Source: Malachius bipustulatus
Lineage: Eukaryota > Arthropoda > Insecta > Coleoptera > Melyridae
Direction: 5' to 3'
NCBI GenBank assembly: GCA_910589415.1
Contig: OU342638.1
Coordinates: 33,081,579 to 33,145,578, forward strand
DNA length: 64,000 nt
Part shown: positions 17,527 through 28,577 of the stretch, one piece after another
Layout of the letters: each line of letters opens with the position of its first letter
Position numbering within the stretch: the stretch's first letter is position 1
Position numbers and translations under genes: made by a program
The notes under the pieces: generated by a model
Database searches by the model: none
Told to the model about the DNA's origin: nothing
The model's input: the letters and a program-made list of their open reading frames with translations, nothing else

Positions 17527-19071
17527 TTAACGGGACCCTTCTTTTCCATGCTTACGTTTATAATGTCTGTTCATATCACTTTTACGTCTCGTTTCATACG
17601 AGCATTCGTCACATTTGTACACATCTTGTGAATGTTTACGTTTAAAATGTTGAGTCAAATCGCTTCTATAATTTGTTTCATATGAACAATCGTCACATTT
17701 GTACACTTCTGCTGCACCTTTTGAATGTTTACGTTTATAATGTCTGCTCAAATCCTTTCTACGTCTTGTTTCATATGAGCATTCATCACATTTGTACACT
17801 GCAGCTTCTTTAGAATGTTTATGTTTATAATGCTGATTGAAATGGGATTTTAGTTTTGTTTCATAAGAACACTCCTCGCATTTGTAAACTTCTGCTTCTT
17901 TTAAATGTTTACATCTATAATGGTCGGTCAAATAATATTTATTTCTAGTTTCAAATGAACATTCCAGACATTTGTATAGGTTCAATTCTGTTGTATGTTT
18001 GCATTTATGATGTAAGATCAAATTACCTTTAACTCTGGTTTCATGTGAACATTGATTACATCTGTACATTTTTGCTTTCTTTGCATGTTTGCAATTATAA
18101 TGTATAGCCAAAGAATTTCTATTTCTTGTTTCAAACGAACACTCCTGACATTTGAATCGTTCTGCTATAACTGCATGTTTATATCTATAATGTGAGATCA
18201 AATTACCTTTAATTCTGGTTTCATATGAACAATCATCACATTTGAACACTTCTGCTTCTTTAGAATGTTTATGTTTATAATGTTGAGTGAAATGGTGTTT
18301 ATTTTTTGTTTCATATGAACATTCCTGACATTTGTACACTTTTACATCTTTTCTATGTTTATATTTGTAATGTTGGGTCAAATAATATTTATTTCTGGTT
18401 TCAAATGAACATTCCCCACATTTGTATAGTTCTGCTTCTGTCGAATGTTTAATTTTACAATGCAAGATCAAGTTACTTTTAACTCGGGTCTCGTACGTAC
18501 ATTCCTCACATTTGTGCACTAGTTTCGAATGTTTGTATTTATAGTGCTGAGTCAAATTACTTTTAATTTTAGTTTCATATGAACATGCCCGACATTTGTA
18601 CATTTCTGAATCTTTAGAATGTTTACATTTGTAATGCCTGATAAAGTTACCTTTAATTCCACTTTCATATTGACATTCATTACATTTATAAATTGCAGTA
18701 GACTCACATCCATCAAGTTCATTGTTAAAGAACCCAACATTACCATTTGTTCTAATCGGGTCGAGGTTGCATTCTGGTTCATGCTCTTCCGGGAACATTT
18801 CTTCTTTGACCTCCACATACTCTGTTTCCACTGGATGATTGACATCACCTCGTCGTGAGTCTTCAGGTTCGTTTTTTACTGGGGAAGGTGAGCAAGTATT
18901 CTCCAAAATATTCAATTTAAAGGATTGAAGGCAGTTTGAGTCATCTTGCCCATTTCCACACTTTATCTTTGGGAAGATAAGTAAGGAGTCATCGAACTCA
19001 TCATCTTCAACTGCTTCGGTTTTAATCATCACTTCCTGATGTTGAACACAATTTATTTCATGTAAACTCAT
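17527..19071 (-). CDS. C2H2 zinc-finger protein, 13 fingers (cluster member A)
   Basis: Single open reading frame of 514 residues from the ATG at 19071; upstream in-frame sequence has no ATG, and the M-S-L start followed by VQHQE is shared with four paralogs. Residues 1-~125 are acidic and carry IKTEAVEDDEFDD, VKNEPED and VEVKEE, matching the psi-K-x-E sumoylation consensus, the second extended by P-E-D. Then come 13 fingers of the form C-x2-C-x12-H-x4-H with the frame YKC(x)ECSYET..HYKxKH and short H-S-K-E-A-E-V linkers. It is probably a nuclear DNA-binding regulator; target and ortholog are unknown. It is the most complete member by finger count and nearest to Prp40. Confidence 0.85.
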   Translation of the reverse strand: MSLHEINCVQHQEVMIKTEAVEDDEFDDSLLIFPKIKCGNGQDDSNCLQSFKLNILENTCSPSPVKNEPEDSRRGDVNHPVETEYVEVKEEMFPEEHEPECNLDPIRTNGNVGFFNNELDGCESTAIYKCNECQYESGIKGNFIRHYKCKHSKDSEMYKCRACSYETKIKSNLTQHYKYKHSKLVHKCEECTYETRVKSNLILHCKIKHSTEAELYKCGECSFETRNKYYLTQHYKYKHRKDVKVYKCQECSYETKNKHHFTQHYKHKHSKEAEVFKCDDCSYETRIKGNLISHYRYKHAVIAERFKCQECSFETRNRNSLAIHYNCKHAKKAKMYRCNQCSHETRVKGNLILHHKCKHTTELNLYKCLECSFETRNKYYLTDHYRCKHLKEAEVYKCEECSYETKLKSHFNQHYKHKHSKEAAVYKCDECSYETRRRKDLSRHYKRKHSKGAAEVYKCDDCSYETNYRSDLTQHFKRKHSQDVYKCDECSYETRRKSDMNRHYKRKHGKEGSR

Positions 19072-19190
19072 GATAATTTTATTTTTCAATTATTAATTAA
19101 ACTAAATTCAAATAAAAACTCCCAGCAAAGCAAAGCAAACGTCAGAATTAAAATTATTATACATAACCTTAAATAAAATATGGCGGTACT

Positions 19191-19235
19191 AGGGAACCTG
19201 TATTACCGACACTAAAAGCGTCAGTGCAGGTTCCC
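19191..19235. repeat. Short palindromic repeat related to 13314-13375
   Basis: GGGAACCTG at 19192-19200 is mirrored by CAGGTTCCC at 19227-19235; the inner TATTACCGACACT matches the inner arm of the hairpin in Prp40 intron 4. It lies ~120 bp upstream of cluster member A. Confidence 0.6.
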
Positions 19236-19333
19236 GCACGCATTAACGCGTGCGCATTAACCGTAGTATAATAGTGTGGTAAAACATGACGCTTCAAATA
19301 TGAATAATTAATTTGTTGATATTAACTATATTA

Positions 19334-19483
19334 ATGCCCGTATTCACAAACGATAATTACCAAATAATTACGTAATCAGTTATCTCCATCTCATTCTATT
19401 GTCAAAAAACTGCATCTCTCCATCTCACTCATTTAATTAATTACGTAATTATTTCGGAGATTATCGTTTGTGAATACGGACAT
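19334..19483. mobile_element. ~150-bp MITE with terminal inverted repeats
   Basis: ATGCCCGTATTCACAAACG at the left is mirrored by CGTTTGTGAATACGGACAT at the right with one mismatch, and the inverted match continues inward through ATAAT and ATTACGTAAT. Non-coding and compact, so non-autonomous. Superfamily not assigned. Confidence 0.65.
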
Positions 19484-19984
19484 ATGAATTATAAACATGT
19501 AATTTTCCAACTCTATTAATAATTATTGACGAAATTTTAAAAATTAGAGAACTATTGTCCATTTTCGTGTGTCAAAATAATTATTATAACAATCATAAGT
19601 TTAAAGGCCGTCGCTATGACAACGGCCGCGAAATTCAATTTCGCGTCCAATTATTGTATAAAAATGCATTTGTACATGACATTATTATAATACTTTAGTG
19701 TTATACTCAATTCTTCGAGTATAAGCTGTGGGTGTGAGTTTAAGGCATTATCTGTTTAAAAATGCCAAAGTTCATGTGCTGCTGGCGCTGCACAATTGCA
19801 CAAATAGGGCTAAAAGTGCAATTTTTTCCGCAAAATTTATTGTAGTTGATGGACGCAATTACAAGCAGACTAATAAATCGCGAAAAACTGTCACATAAAA
19901 TCCATAAACAATATTTTAATATTTGTTTGCTTATTGGTTGTAGTATGATGGGTGATAGATGAGGTGACAATGGGATAGTAAATC

Positions 19985-20176
19985 TAAAAAAGCAATATAA
20001 GAGCATTCCGTTTAAAAAAAAGACTTTGATTATGTCACTTTCATATGGAACACTCTGTCTGTATCTATAGCCCATAATAATTTTAAATTATAAGCATTAT
20101 GACCCTGTATTTGTAAAAAAAATAAAAATCCATCGTTTGGCCTACAGAGACTGACTCGAATCAGCTGGGACACTGT
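19985..20176. mobile_element. Relic of one arm of the foldback C family
   Basis: The order of blocks (GAGCATTCC, then TATGG(A/G)ACACTCTGT, then AATAATTTTAAATTAT, then CATCGTTTGGCCTACAGAGA, then AGCTGGGACAC) matches the right arm of the element at 50883-52343, with many substitutions. It is an older, partly deleted copy. Confidence 0.65.
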
Positions 20177-20200
20177 ATTTGCAATAAATTATAGGTAGAT

Positions 20201-21395
20201 ATACAGGGTGTCCCAATATTCCATGGACATGGAGCAACCACAGATTACTGAGGTAAAAAAAAGTCGCTCGGACATAACTTATCTCTATACCAAAATGCTT
20301 CGTTTGTCCGTTAGAGGGCTTCAAAGTCTTTTGAAAATTTTAGTTTTTTTGAAATAGCTCAAAGTCGGCTGACTCAAATTCGATGAAATTTGGTAGGTGA
20401 ATTTCTTATCAAAAGTACTAATTTCTGATGTACATGATAATTTGACGGAAACCCGGGAAGGGGTGAAACTACCCCTACCCTCCATTAAAATCGATCGTAA
20501 TTGTTGATAGAGAGTAGCAGGAACGCTGTTCATGTTTTTTTGTTTGAAAGATACATCGTTTTAGCCCATTTTTGGTCTGCTACAAAAATCTGTATCTTTC
20601 CGAGGTGCTATGTGATAAAATAAATTAATCGATGATAACTAAATTTTTATTTCATTCTTTTAATTTGAAATCAAATTTTAAATTGTCAGGTGATTATTTG
20701 ATCTAATCTCATAAAAGATGCTCGATGTGGGCGCCGGTTTGGACCCTAGAAAGTTCCATCCTGCGCAAAAAAATGATTTGAAATTTTTTTGGAACCTCGT
20801 CGTTTTCCAAACTGTTTACTGCGTTTGAAAAAAACCGTTTGCAAACACCTGAAAAAAAACGAACCATACTAAACATCTTTTATGAGATGAGATCAAATAA
20901 TCACCTGACAATTGGAAATTTGATTTCAAATTAAAAGAATGAAATAAAATTTTGGTTAGGTACCATCGACTAATTTATTTTATCACATAGCACCACGGAA
21001 AGATACAGATTTTTGTAAAAGACCAAAAATGGGCTAAAACGATGTATCTTTCAAACAAAAAAACATGAACAGTGTTCCTGCTACCCCATCAACAATTACG
21101 ATCGATTTTAATGGAGGGTAGGGGTAGTTTCACCCCTTCCCGGGTTTCCGTCAAATTATCATGTACATCAGAAATTAGTACTTTTAGTAAGAAATTCACC
21201 TACTAAATTTCATCGAATTGGAATGAGCCGACTTTGAGCTATTTCAAAAAAACTAAAATTTTTTAAAGACTTTGAAGCCCTCTAACGGACAAACGAAGCA
21301 TTTTGGCATAGAGATAAGTTTAGTCCGAGCGACTTTTTTTTTACCTCAGTAATCTGTGGTTGCTCCATGTCCATGGAATATTGGGACACCCTGTA
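20201..21395. mobile_element. Foldback element A (~1.2 kb, CAGGGTGTCCC ends)
   Basis: The left end TACAGGGTGTCCCAATATTC is exactly mirrored at the right end (GAATATTGGGACACCCTGTA). The inverted match runs on through GAGCAACCACAG, CCCGGGAAGGGGTGAAAC and AGATACATCGTTTTAGCCC for over 500 bases per arm, leaving a spacer of roughly 150 bases near 20720-20870. The arms differ by scattered substitutions. No transposase. Confidence 0.8.
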
Positions 21396-23529
21396 GATAG
21401 GAGTATTTTGACTGGGTTATTGATTAAGAGCAATGATAAATATTTAAAGAATAATCATCATAGTAATAATAATACAACTTTATTGGTATTCAAATTTAGT
21501 ATTTGAATTATTGAAATTTAAATTAAAAGTGAAATATCAACTATTAAAATCAGATAAAATTCTTGGATGCTAATAATTATTTTCTCGATATGTACAATAA
21601 CTAAATATATGCATTGAATTCTGCTAGCGCTTGCCGGCATTGTCTACCTCTCACCGCAGTGACTGTTTCTTCTCCACTTCAGAGCTGCCATGCCATGCAG
21701 TTCACCTTATTAGTTCCGAGACCCCGGCGAATGCCGAGGTTTCGAGGAACTTACTGCACCCTTGTGCCCGGAAAATGTCTGTCTGTGTATCTGTGCGTTT
21801 TGCTATGAAACACTCTAGAGGCGCCATTTTTCGTCGTAGAAAGTTGAAATTTGGCTCGATTGAAGAGGCGCACGGTCCCACGATGCCTATTGAAAATGAG
21901 CGGGATCCGTTACAGGGAAGTGTCTTTTTTTCGGGAATTTCGGGTTTTTTCGGGAACGACCTATGAAACACTCTAAGTGTTCGAAAGTTGCACCGATCAG
22001 GATGAAACTTGGTAGGGACGAAGCTCGGGAGCCCCAAATACGACCTATTGAAAATAGGCCGGATCCGAGAATTTTAAGGCCCCCGTTCAGGGCCGTACTT
22101 TTTTTTGCAACGTCCCACATATAGGACTTTTTCTCGGTAACGGTACATTGCGGAGAGATTCTGCTACTACAGTTACTTAGGGAAAGAATGGACGTACAAA
22201 CTTTGTAGAGATCGTTTTTCGAAAAAATAATTAGGTGACCGGTAATCGGCCCTCAAAAAATGGAACATACTTTTTTCGCATGATTTTTCGATTTTTTCGA
22301 TTTTTTTTCAAAATTTATTCGACCAATCGAAAAAACAGCAAAACAGTGAGATAGAGCCGTTCGTTGCCTACAAAAAAGATAATTATTATTTTTACGTGAA
22401 ATGTCGCCAAAACCGACTTATTCAAAAAAACAAAAAAGTCTGTCATTTTTTCAAAAAATCACAAAAAATCACAAAAAAAATTTTTATGCGAAAACGGTGC
22501 ATCCTAGAGAAAAATCGAATCAGACCTTTTTTGAATAGTTCTTTAAATGCTATTTTATTATACGAAACATTTTCCGGAAAAATTCCCGGTTTTTGAGCGG
22601 GAATCGTTTCTTTAAAACAACAATTGATCAAATGCTACTATTTAACGCATGTTTTTGAATTTTTTTCGAAATATTGTCGACCGATCGAAAAAATAACAAA
22701 GCTCTATGATAGAGACGTTCTTTACCTACAAAAAAGATATATATAGTTTTTTTCCTAACCGTTTTAAAAACTGTCAAAATCAGGAAAAACTTTGGTGGGT
22801 CATTTCGACTATTTACCGCCCGGTCATTTGTATCTCCCTGTATTTTCTTAATCGTGAATTCTTTTTTCATTTTTTTTTCTTCAACACATAATTTGAAGTT
22901 TTGGCTTCATTTGATCTCGATTATGTTGGTACTTTAAACGAAAAATAAAAATTTTCCTCGCTGCTCGAAAATTAGCTTACACTTTTATTTTTATTAAAAA
23001 ATCGAAAAATCAATTCTTTGTTATTTTTTTGTCTTCTTCTTTATGCACGATTGGAAAAATTAAAAGGACAGTCGCAACGACAATTAATTAACGTAAATGA
23101 TTGTGAAAAAATTATCCACATTGGTCATTTAATAACGAAGATATGAATTTTTTTTTGAAATTTTCGATAATACGTTCCGGCGATTCACCGGGCACGGCGC
23201 GTGTCTTGACCTGCCGGAGCGCTGGCTCGGTCGTTCGTTCCCCCGCTAGTATAATAATTATAATGGTCCGGTAGGTATAAATAGGTAATCATGATGAATG
23301 CGCGGTTCCTGTTCGGAAAATGCATTAATTTCTGTTTTTTCTTATGCATTTTGTAAATAATTGTTTTCACAATGAATTACGATGTACAATTAGTCTTTCA
23401 CTAATAATTTGGACTGATAATTATTTTTAAAGTTTGAAAAATTCACCGTGAAAAATAGAGTAAAGAACGTAATGTCATATTACGTATGCGGAAATTTCGT
23501 AAACGCCACCGAAGGAAATATTTTTTTCC

Positions 23530-24740
23530 GATTCGAAGAATCAAGATGGCGGCCATTTTGTATTTTTAACGTAACGAAAAGACTCCCGGTCACTACAATC
23601 CGGTGAAATATTTTCGAAAAACCAAATCGAACTGTCACATTTGAAACGTCAAAATCGAAAAGTTGAAAAAACGCGAGTTTTTGCACACGAAAAAACTTAA
23701 TTAAAATCGAAGGATCAAGATGGCGGCCAGATTTTGGTATCGTCGTAAAGGTGAAATGTGCAGCAGTAACATATTGGTGCAAGAGCTATCCCGGATAACT
23801 GCAACTGTCATTTTTTTTAAACGTCAAATTCATGAATATTGAGAAAAAAACTTTTTCTTTTTACCAAATGTCATTATATAGTAGGATTAACTTTAAAAAG
23901 TCAGATGTGACGTTACACTAACCGTCCGAATTAATATTTTTAATTTCACCAGAAAATGTCAAACAGTTAATTGTCAAGTTGTGAACGAGCGTAAATTATT
24001 GAAGGAAATCATTCAAATATGAATTGAACCGCTTACGTCAGTTTGAGAGCCACTGACAACTACATAAAATTTATTCACGTAATGACATTCTATTCTCTGT
24101 GTTGTGCATTTAATTCTCATTCAAAACCAATGTTGACGTATACTTATTTATGCGGGATGGAGTGTTTAGACAAACTGGACGGTTACTATAAAAACCACGT
24201 ATATGAAACAAAATAAATCGAACTATCAAAAGGATGTGTATTCTTAATCGATACGTATGACTTTTTAGACTTTATTGGACTATAGTGGCGGTATAAATCG
24301 TGACTGAACTATTTTTTGAACTAAAATTTTCAAATTTTCAAAAGCGTCTGTAGCGGCCATTTTGAAAAATTTCGCGAACGCAATTTGACGGTACGCTTCT
24401 TATCGACGATGTCTGTCGACCTAAAAAAAACGTCCGTCAAAAATTTGCACCGTTTCGGAGAAAATGGCACATCAATTTGTGGCGAAAATAATTGAAAGGG
24501 GTACCCATTCGTTTTTTTGGGAAATAATGACCCAAAATAAAAACGGCTGAAATTCACAGAAGGACATCATGAAATAATTGCAAAATTAGAACCGAAGAGC
24601 TTTTCTCGTTTTCATGCATAGTTCCGGTGAAAATGGCGTCCAAATAACGAATTAAATGACAATTATGATGAAAATGGATGTTTCGAACACACGAAATAAT
24701 TTTTTTTAATTTTGAAAATCAAAATGGCGACCATCTATTA
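23530..24740. repeat. Dispersed unit with (A/C)AAGATGGCGGCC motif
   Basis: ATCAAGATGGCGGCC occurs at about 23547 and 23714, with related TAGCGGCCATTTTG near 24351 and AATCAAAATGGCGACCAT near 24718. Each is near blocks such as AACTGTCA and AACGTCAAAAT. The element at 23879-24282 interrupts the group. Confidence 0.5.
23879..24282. mobile_element. 404-bp TA-flanked MITE, copy 1
   Basis: Starts TAGTAGGATTAAC and ends TTTATTGGACTA, with imperfect inverted termini sharing AAAAAGTCA. It is flanked by TA on both sides, as expected of Tc1/mariner-type insertion. A second copy of exactly the same length at 34351-34754 differs by only a few bases. No coding capacity. Confidence 0.8.
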
Positions 24741-25298
24741 ATTTTGACGTAAAGAAGAGACTTCAAGTTACGACTCTCATTTGAGAAAATTGCGAAATTA
24801 AAATTAAAACTGTCATTTTTTAAATGTCAAAATCAAGAGCATTTAAAAAAATTGTTTCTCTTTTCAAGAAAACTCATTTCGGCATTTTGTTGATTCCACA
24901 GACCGCATTGACATATTTGACAGCTGTCAAAAAAAATTCCGTGCTTCTCGCGACCTGTTCTCTCTTTTACGACCCACTTGAACTGTCAAACTAACGCGTG
25001 ACTAACTTTGACGCGAATCTAACTTCTACGCGCGGGCTCGGAACTTCCCATATTGGTCCTTCAGGAGCGATATAGAAAAAAATATCACAAAAAGAGATGA
25101 ATGGCAGATTTTAACTACGACGCGGAATCTAGTGATCACAGTGCCGTGTAGCGACATAGAAAAAAAAAGGTAACACGAAAAAAACATGAAAAATTCTAAC
25201 TTTGACGGGGATCTACTGACAAACCGGGCCGAAGGCCCGTCATGGAGGGCCGAAGGCCCGACGCCGCCGGCAGGCCAAGGTCGAGGAACGAGACCTTG

Positions 25299-26275
25299 TT
25301 AAATCTTACACTGTTCTTTTGCTTCTTTAGAATGCCTACTTTTATAATGTCTGGTGAGGCAAAAATTTTTTTTTGTTTCATACAAACATTCATCACATTT
25401 GTATACTGGCGTATCTTTTGCATGTTTATACTTATAATGTTCAATCACACACTTTTTAATTTTGCTTTCATATGAACATTCTTCACATTTGTATACTGCT
25501 GCATCTTTAGAATGTTTATGTTTATAATGTTGGGTGAAATTGAATTTACGTTTTGTTTGGTACGAACATTCCTCGCATTTATACACTTTCGCTTCTTTAT
25601 AATGTTTAGAGTTATAATGTTTACGGAAATTAATTTTATTTTTCGTTTCATATGAACATTCTTCACATTTGTACAGCTGCACTTCTGATGAATGTTTATT
25701 TTTATAATGTTTGGTGAGCTCACCATTATAATTATCTCGTTTGATATGAACATTCCTGGCATTTATACACATGTGCTGCTTTTTTCAAATATTTCATTTT
25801 AAAATGTTGAGTGAAATTACTTTTATTTTTTGATTCATATGAACATTCCTCGCATTTGTACACCTTTCTTTCCAGTGAATGTTGAGATTTATAATGTCGA
25901 GTCAAATACTGTTTAATTTTGCTTTCATATGAACATTCCTCACATTTGTATACTTCTGCATTTTTTAAATGGTTTAGTTTATTATGTTGGATGAATTTAC
26001 TTTTATCTTTTGTTTCAAAAGTACAATCCACACAGTTGTACACTTTTGCATCTTTTGAGTGTTTTAATTTATAATGTTTGGTGAAAACAGTTTTATATCG
26101 CGTCTGATATGAACATTCATCACATTTGAACACTTCTGCTTCATTGTCATGGTTACATTTGTAATGTATGATCAAATGGTCTTTCCTTCTTGTTTCATAG
26201 GAGCATTCTTGACATTTGTACACTTTGCCTAGTTTCGAATGTTAGTATTTATAATGCCTGACAAAGTAACTTTTA
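25299..26275 (-). pseudogene. C2H2 zinc-finger pseudogene of the cluster
   Basis: About ten fingers in the cluster frame (YKCEECSYETK..HYKxKH) are recognisable, but the reading frame is broken. At 26242-26244 a TAA replaces a Lys codon in the inter-His spacer of a finger. Between about 25735 and 25745 a frameshift separates YKCQECSYQTR from GELTKHYKNKH, and another finger has its last His changed to Tyr (HFKMKY). The acidic N-terminus is missing altogether. A short internal product is formally possible; decay is the simpler reading. Confidence 0.8.
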
Positions 26276-26617
26276 CTGTCAATAAAAAAAAAACTTTAAA
26301 ATGAAGTTAAAATAAACTATTCCTTAAAATACCTATCTAAATTTATTCTAGTACTAATAAAACTACTAAACTGGCTTGAAATAATTTGTATTTATCAAAA
26401 TATTTGTTTATTTATTGAGTACTGACTCATGGTCATGGTCACTTTAGGAAACAATAAAGAGATTGTTCTAGGGGATCATTTATTTTGATAACCGATACTG
26501 CGTTTAATTTTGTGATGTTAATTTTTCAATAGATCTCAATACATATAATTTTTGCAAGGATGTTCTAGCTTCTTTTTTGAATAAAAAATCACCTTGTTTA
26601 CTTAACTTCAGTTCTTA

Positions 26618-27272
26618 AGGTGCGTACAGACATGCAACAGAACATCGTCACGTAACACCACCGCGTAACATTTCTGTACGCGGCGATGTTGCGTGGTCAA
26701 CCCGGTTTAAAAAAAAAATTTAGTGCAACAGAACATCGCCCCGAAACATCAACGCGAAACATTTAGGCGTCCCAGATTTTTAATTAGTTGCACGAGTGTA
26801 TTCGAAAAAGATGGACATTGCGGCTGCAGCATATATAGTTATGCACTATTATTTAGTGCAGAAGAAAAAACACAGATCAAGACGCTGGTGGCAGAATCAA
26901 TTATACACCAGTAGAACTGTGTACGGCGGTCGTCAGTTATTAAGAAATTTTAAACTTTCAGTCAGTGAGTGGCCTATATAAAAACTTCACAAGAATAACG
27001 CCAACTGATTTTGAATTTATGATCAATTTGACCAACACAAAAATCAAAACAACGCAAGTGTTTCGCAGACACGTCCAAACCGGCAAATCTATAGTGCAAC
27101 GTCGTCGCGAACATTTCTTTGATGTGACGCCGAAATACCGACAACTGATGGGACGCTGCGATGTTACTGTGTTACGCTGTTACTGTACTGGTACGATGTT
27201 GCAGAGTGCCGTCCAGACTTAATACGCGGTGAAGTTACGTTACGGTGTTCTGTTGCATGTCTGTACGCACCT
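26618..27272 (+). mobile_element. PIF/Harbinger-type DNA transposon, deletion derivative
   Basis: The termini AGGTGCGTACAGACATGCAA and its complement TTGCATGTCTGTACGCACCT form inverted repeats extending to about 28 bp. TTA is present directly outside both ends (26615-26617 and 27273-27275), the typical PIF/Harbinger 3-bp duplication. The 655-bp interior has only the N-terminal part of a transposase and lacks the DDE catalytic region. Confidence 0.85.
26811..27060 (+). pseudogene. HARBI1-like transposase N-terminal fragment
   Basis: The ATG at 26811 opens a product with RRWWQNQLY and RQLLRNFKL, continuing after a frameshift near 26978 as LYKNFTRITPTDFEFMI. This is the tryptophan-rich N-terminal region found before the nuclease domain in Harbinger transposases. 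The catalytic DDE part is absent, so it cannot act as a transposase. Confidence 0.7.
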
Positions 27273-27275
27273 TTA

Positions 27276-27758
27276 TAATAATCCAGAAGTTACTGTTTCT
27301 TAACAATGTCAAATAGGCTTTAGCGATAACAATCACATTTTTCTTAATTTTCTCATTGTAAAGAAAAGCTCATATTTTCGCGTCAATCAATAATTATTGT
27401 ATAATGTTATTTTTGTACATGCATCTGGTTATTCTGGTTCTCCTTCCCACCTAAATATGATTGATTTTCACAAATTTGATTTTTATTTAAATAATATTAT
27501 ACAGAATTTAACATAAATCTGCTCAATTTAAAGTTTAGCCACCCTGTACCTAGTCCCCGTACTTTAAAATTACTTCAAAATTACAACTTAAAATAAGTTT
27601 GAGTGAAGAAATACTTCTTGGTAGTGGTAGCTTCTCATCCATGCTTACTTTTACATTTATATTGTCTGTTCAAATCACTTTTTTACTTCTTGTTTCTGCG
27701 AGCATTCCTCACATATGTACACTTTTGCATCTTTAGAATGTTTAGTCGTTTAGTCAAA
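27276..27758. pseudogene. Gene-free stretch with one decayed finger
   Basis: On the minus strand, bases from about 27725 down to 27600 still read VYICEECSQK with a stop soon after, then a KVSMDEKL-like end. These look like downstream fingers lost from cluster member B. The rest (27276-27590) is AT-rich with no recognised gene. Confidence 0.5.
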
Positions 27759-28577
27759 CTATCTAGTCATGTTCCAAAAGCACAAAAGCACATTCCCCTC
27801 ATCACCTTTTCGATGTTTACATTTATAATGTTCAGTGAAATCAAGTTTTCTTTTTGTTTGGTAAGAACATTCCTGACATTTGTACAATTCTGCGTCTTTT
27901 GCATGTTTCTCCTTGTAATGTTTGGTTACATTACTTTTGTATCTTGTTTTAAATAAACATTCCCGACATTTGTACACTTCTGCATCTTCTGAGTGTTTCG
28001 CTTTATAATGTCTAGTCAAATTGCCTTTACATCTCGTTTCATAAGAACATTCCTGACATTTGTAGTTGTACACTGTAACATCTTTTGAATGTTGACGTTT
28101 GTAATGTCTGCTAAAGTAAAATTTACTTGCACTTTCAAATGCACATTCGTTACATTTATAAATGAAAGTATTAAGACTAGAGTCACACCCATCAAGTTCA
28201 TTGATAAATACTCCAACATTACTACTTCTATTTCTCCTAGTAAGCTCCCATCCTGGTTTATGTTCTTCCAGGTCAATGTCCTCTTCTTTGACTTTTACCG
28301 AGACTTTTACATGTTCTGTTTTCACTTGACGATCTCCTCGTAAATCTTCAGGTTCATTTTTTACTGGTAAAAACGAGGAAGTATTCTCCAAATTGTTTAA
28401 TTTACAGGATTGATCGCAGCTTGAGTCATTTGACTCTTTTTGTTTTTGCCCATTTTCACACTTTACTTTTGGGTAGGTAAGTAATAATGTGTCATCAAAC
28501 TCTTCAGCTTCAACTGCTTCAGTTTTAATCACCATTTCCTGGTGTTGAACACCACAATTTGATCCATATAAACTCAT
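27759..28577 (-). CDS. C2H2 zinc-finger protein, 4 fingers (cluster member B, shortened)
   Basis: Open frame of 272 residues from the conserved M-S-L ATG at 28577. The N-terminal ~150 residues have the family features VQHQE, IKTEAVEAEEFDD, VKNEPED, KVKEEDIDLEEHKPGW and INELDGCDS. Four C2H2 fingers follow, with linkers HSKDVTVYN, HSEDAEV and HAKDAEL. After the fourth finger the frame ends in an unrelated tail (GNVLLCFWNMTR), and a decayed finger lies beyond the stop, so a frameshift or small rearrangement has truncated it. It may still be expressed as a short protein, or be an early pseudogene. Confidence 0.65.
   Translation of the reverse strand: MSLYGSNCGVQHQEMVIKTEAVEAEEFDDTLLLTYPKVKCENGQKQKESNDSSCDQSCKLNNLENTSSFLPVKNEPEDLRGDRQVKTEHVKVSVKVKEEDIDLEEHKPGWELTRRNRSSNVGVFINELDGCDSSLNTFIYKCNECAFESASKFYFSRHYKRQHSKDVTVYNYKCQECSYETRCKGNLTRHYKAKHSEDAEVYKCRECLFKTRYKSNVTKHYKEKHAKDAELYKCQECSYQTKRKLDFTEHYKCKHRKGDEGNVLLCFWNMTR

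Larger units (their letters stand above)
21396..25290. other. 3.9-kb gene-free, repeat-rich stretch
   Basis: No gene recognised. Internal duplications are visible: CTATGAAACACTCTA at about 21802 and 21961, and a block around GATCGAAAAAA followed by CTACAAAAAAGATA at about 22325-22390 and 22680-22742. Copies of an ATGGCGGCC-containing unit lie at 23530-24740, and a 404-bp MITE at 23879-24282. The segment at 25228-25262 contains two GGGCCGAAGGCCC palindromes. Probably stacked old transposon debris. Confidence 0.5.

Noticed and set aside
21631..22120. Overlapping frames on both strands near 21.6-22.1 kb
   Set aside because: No recognisable domain; internal duplication and frame overlap on both strands fit repeat DNA.
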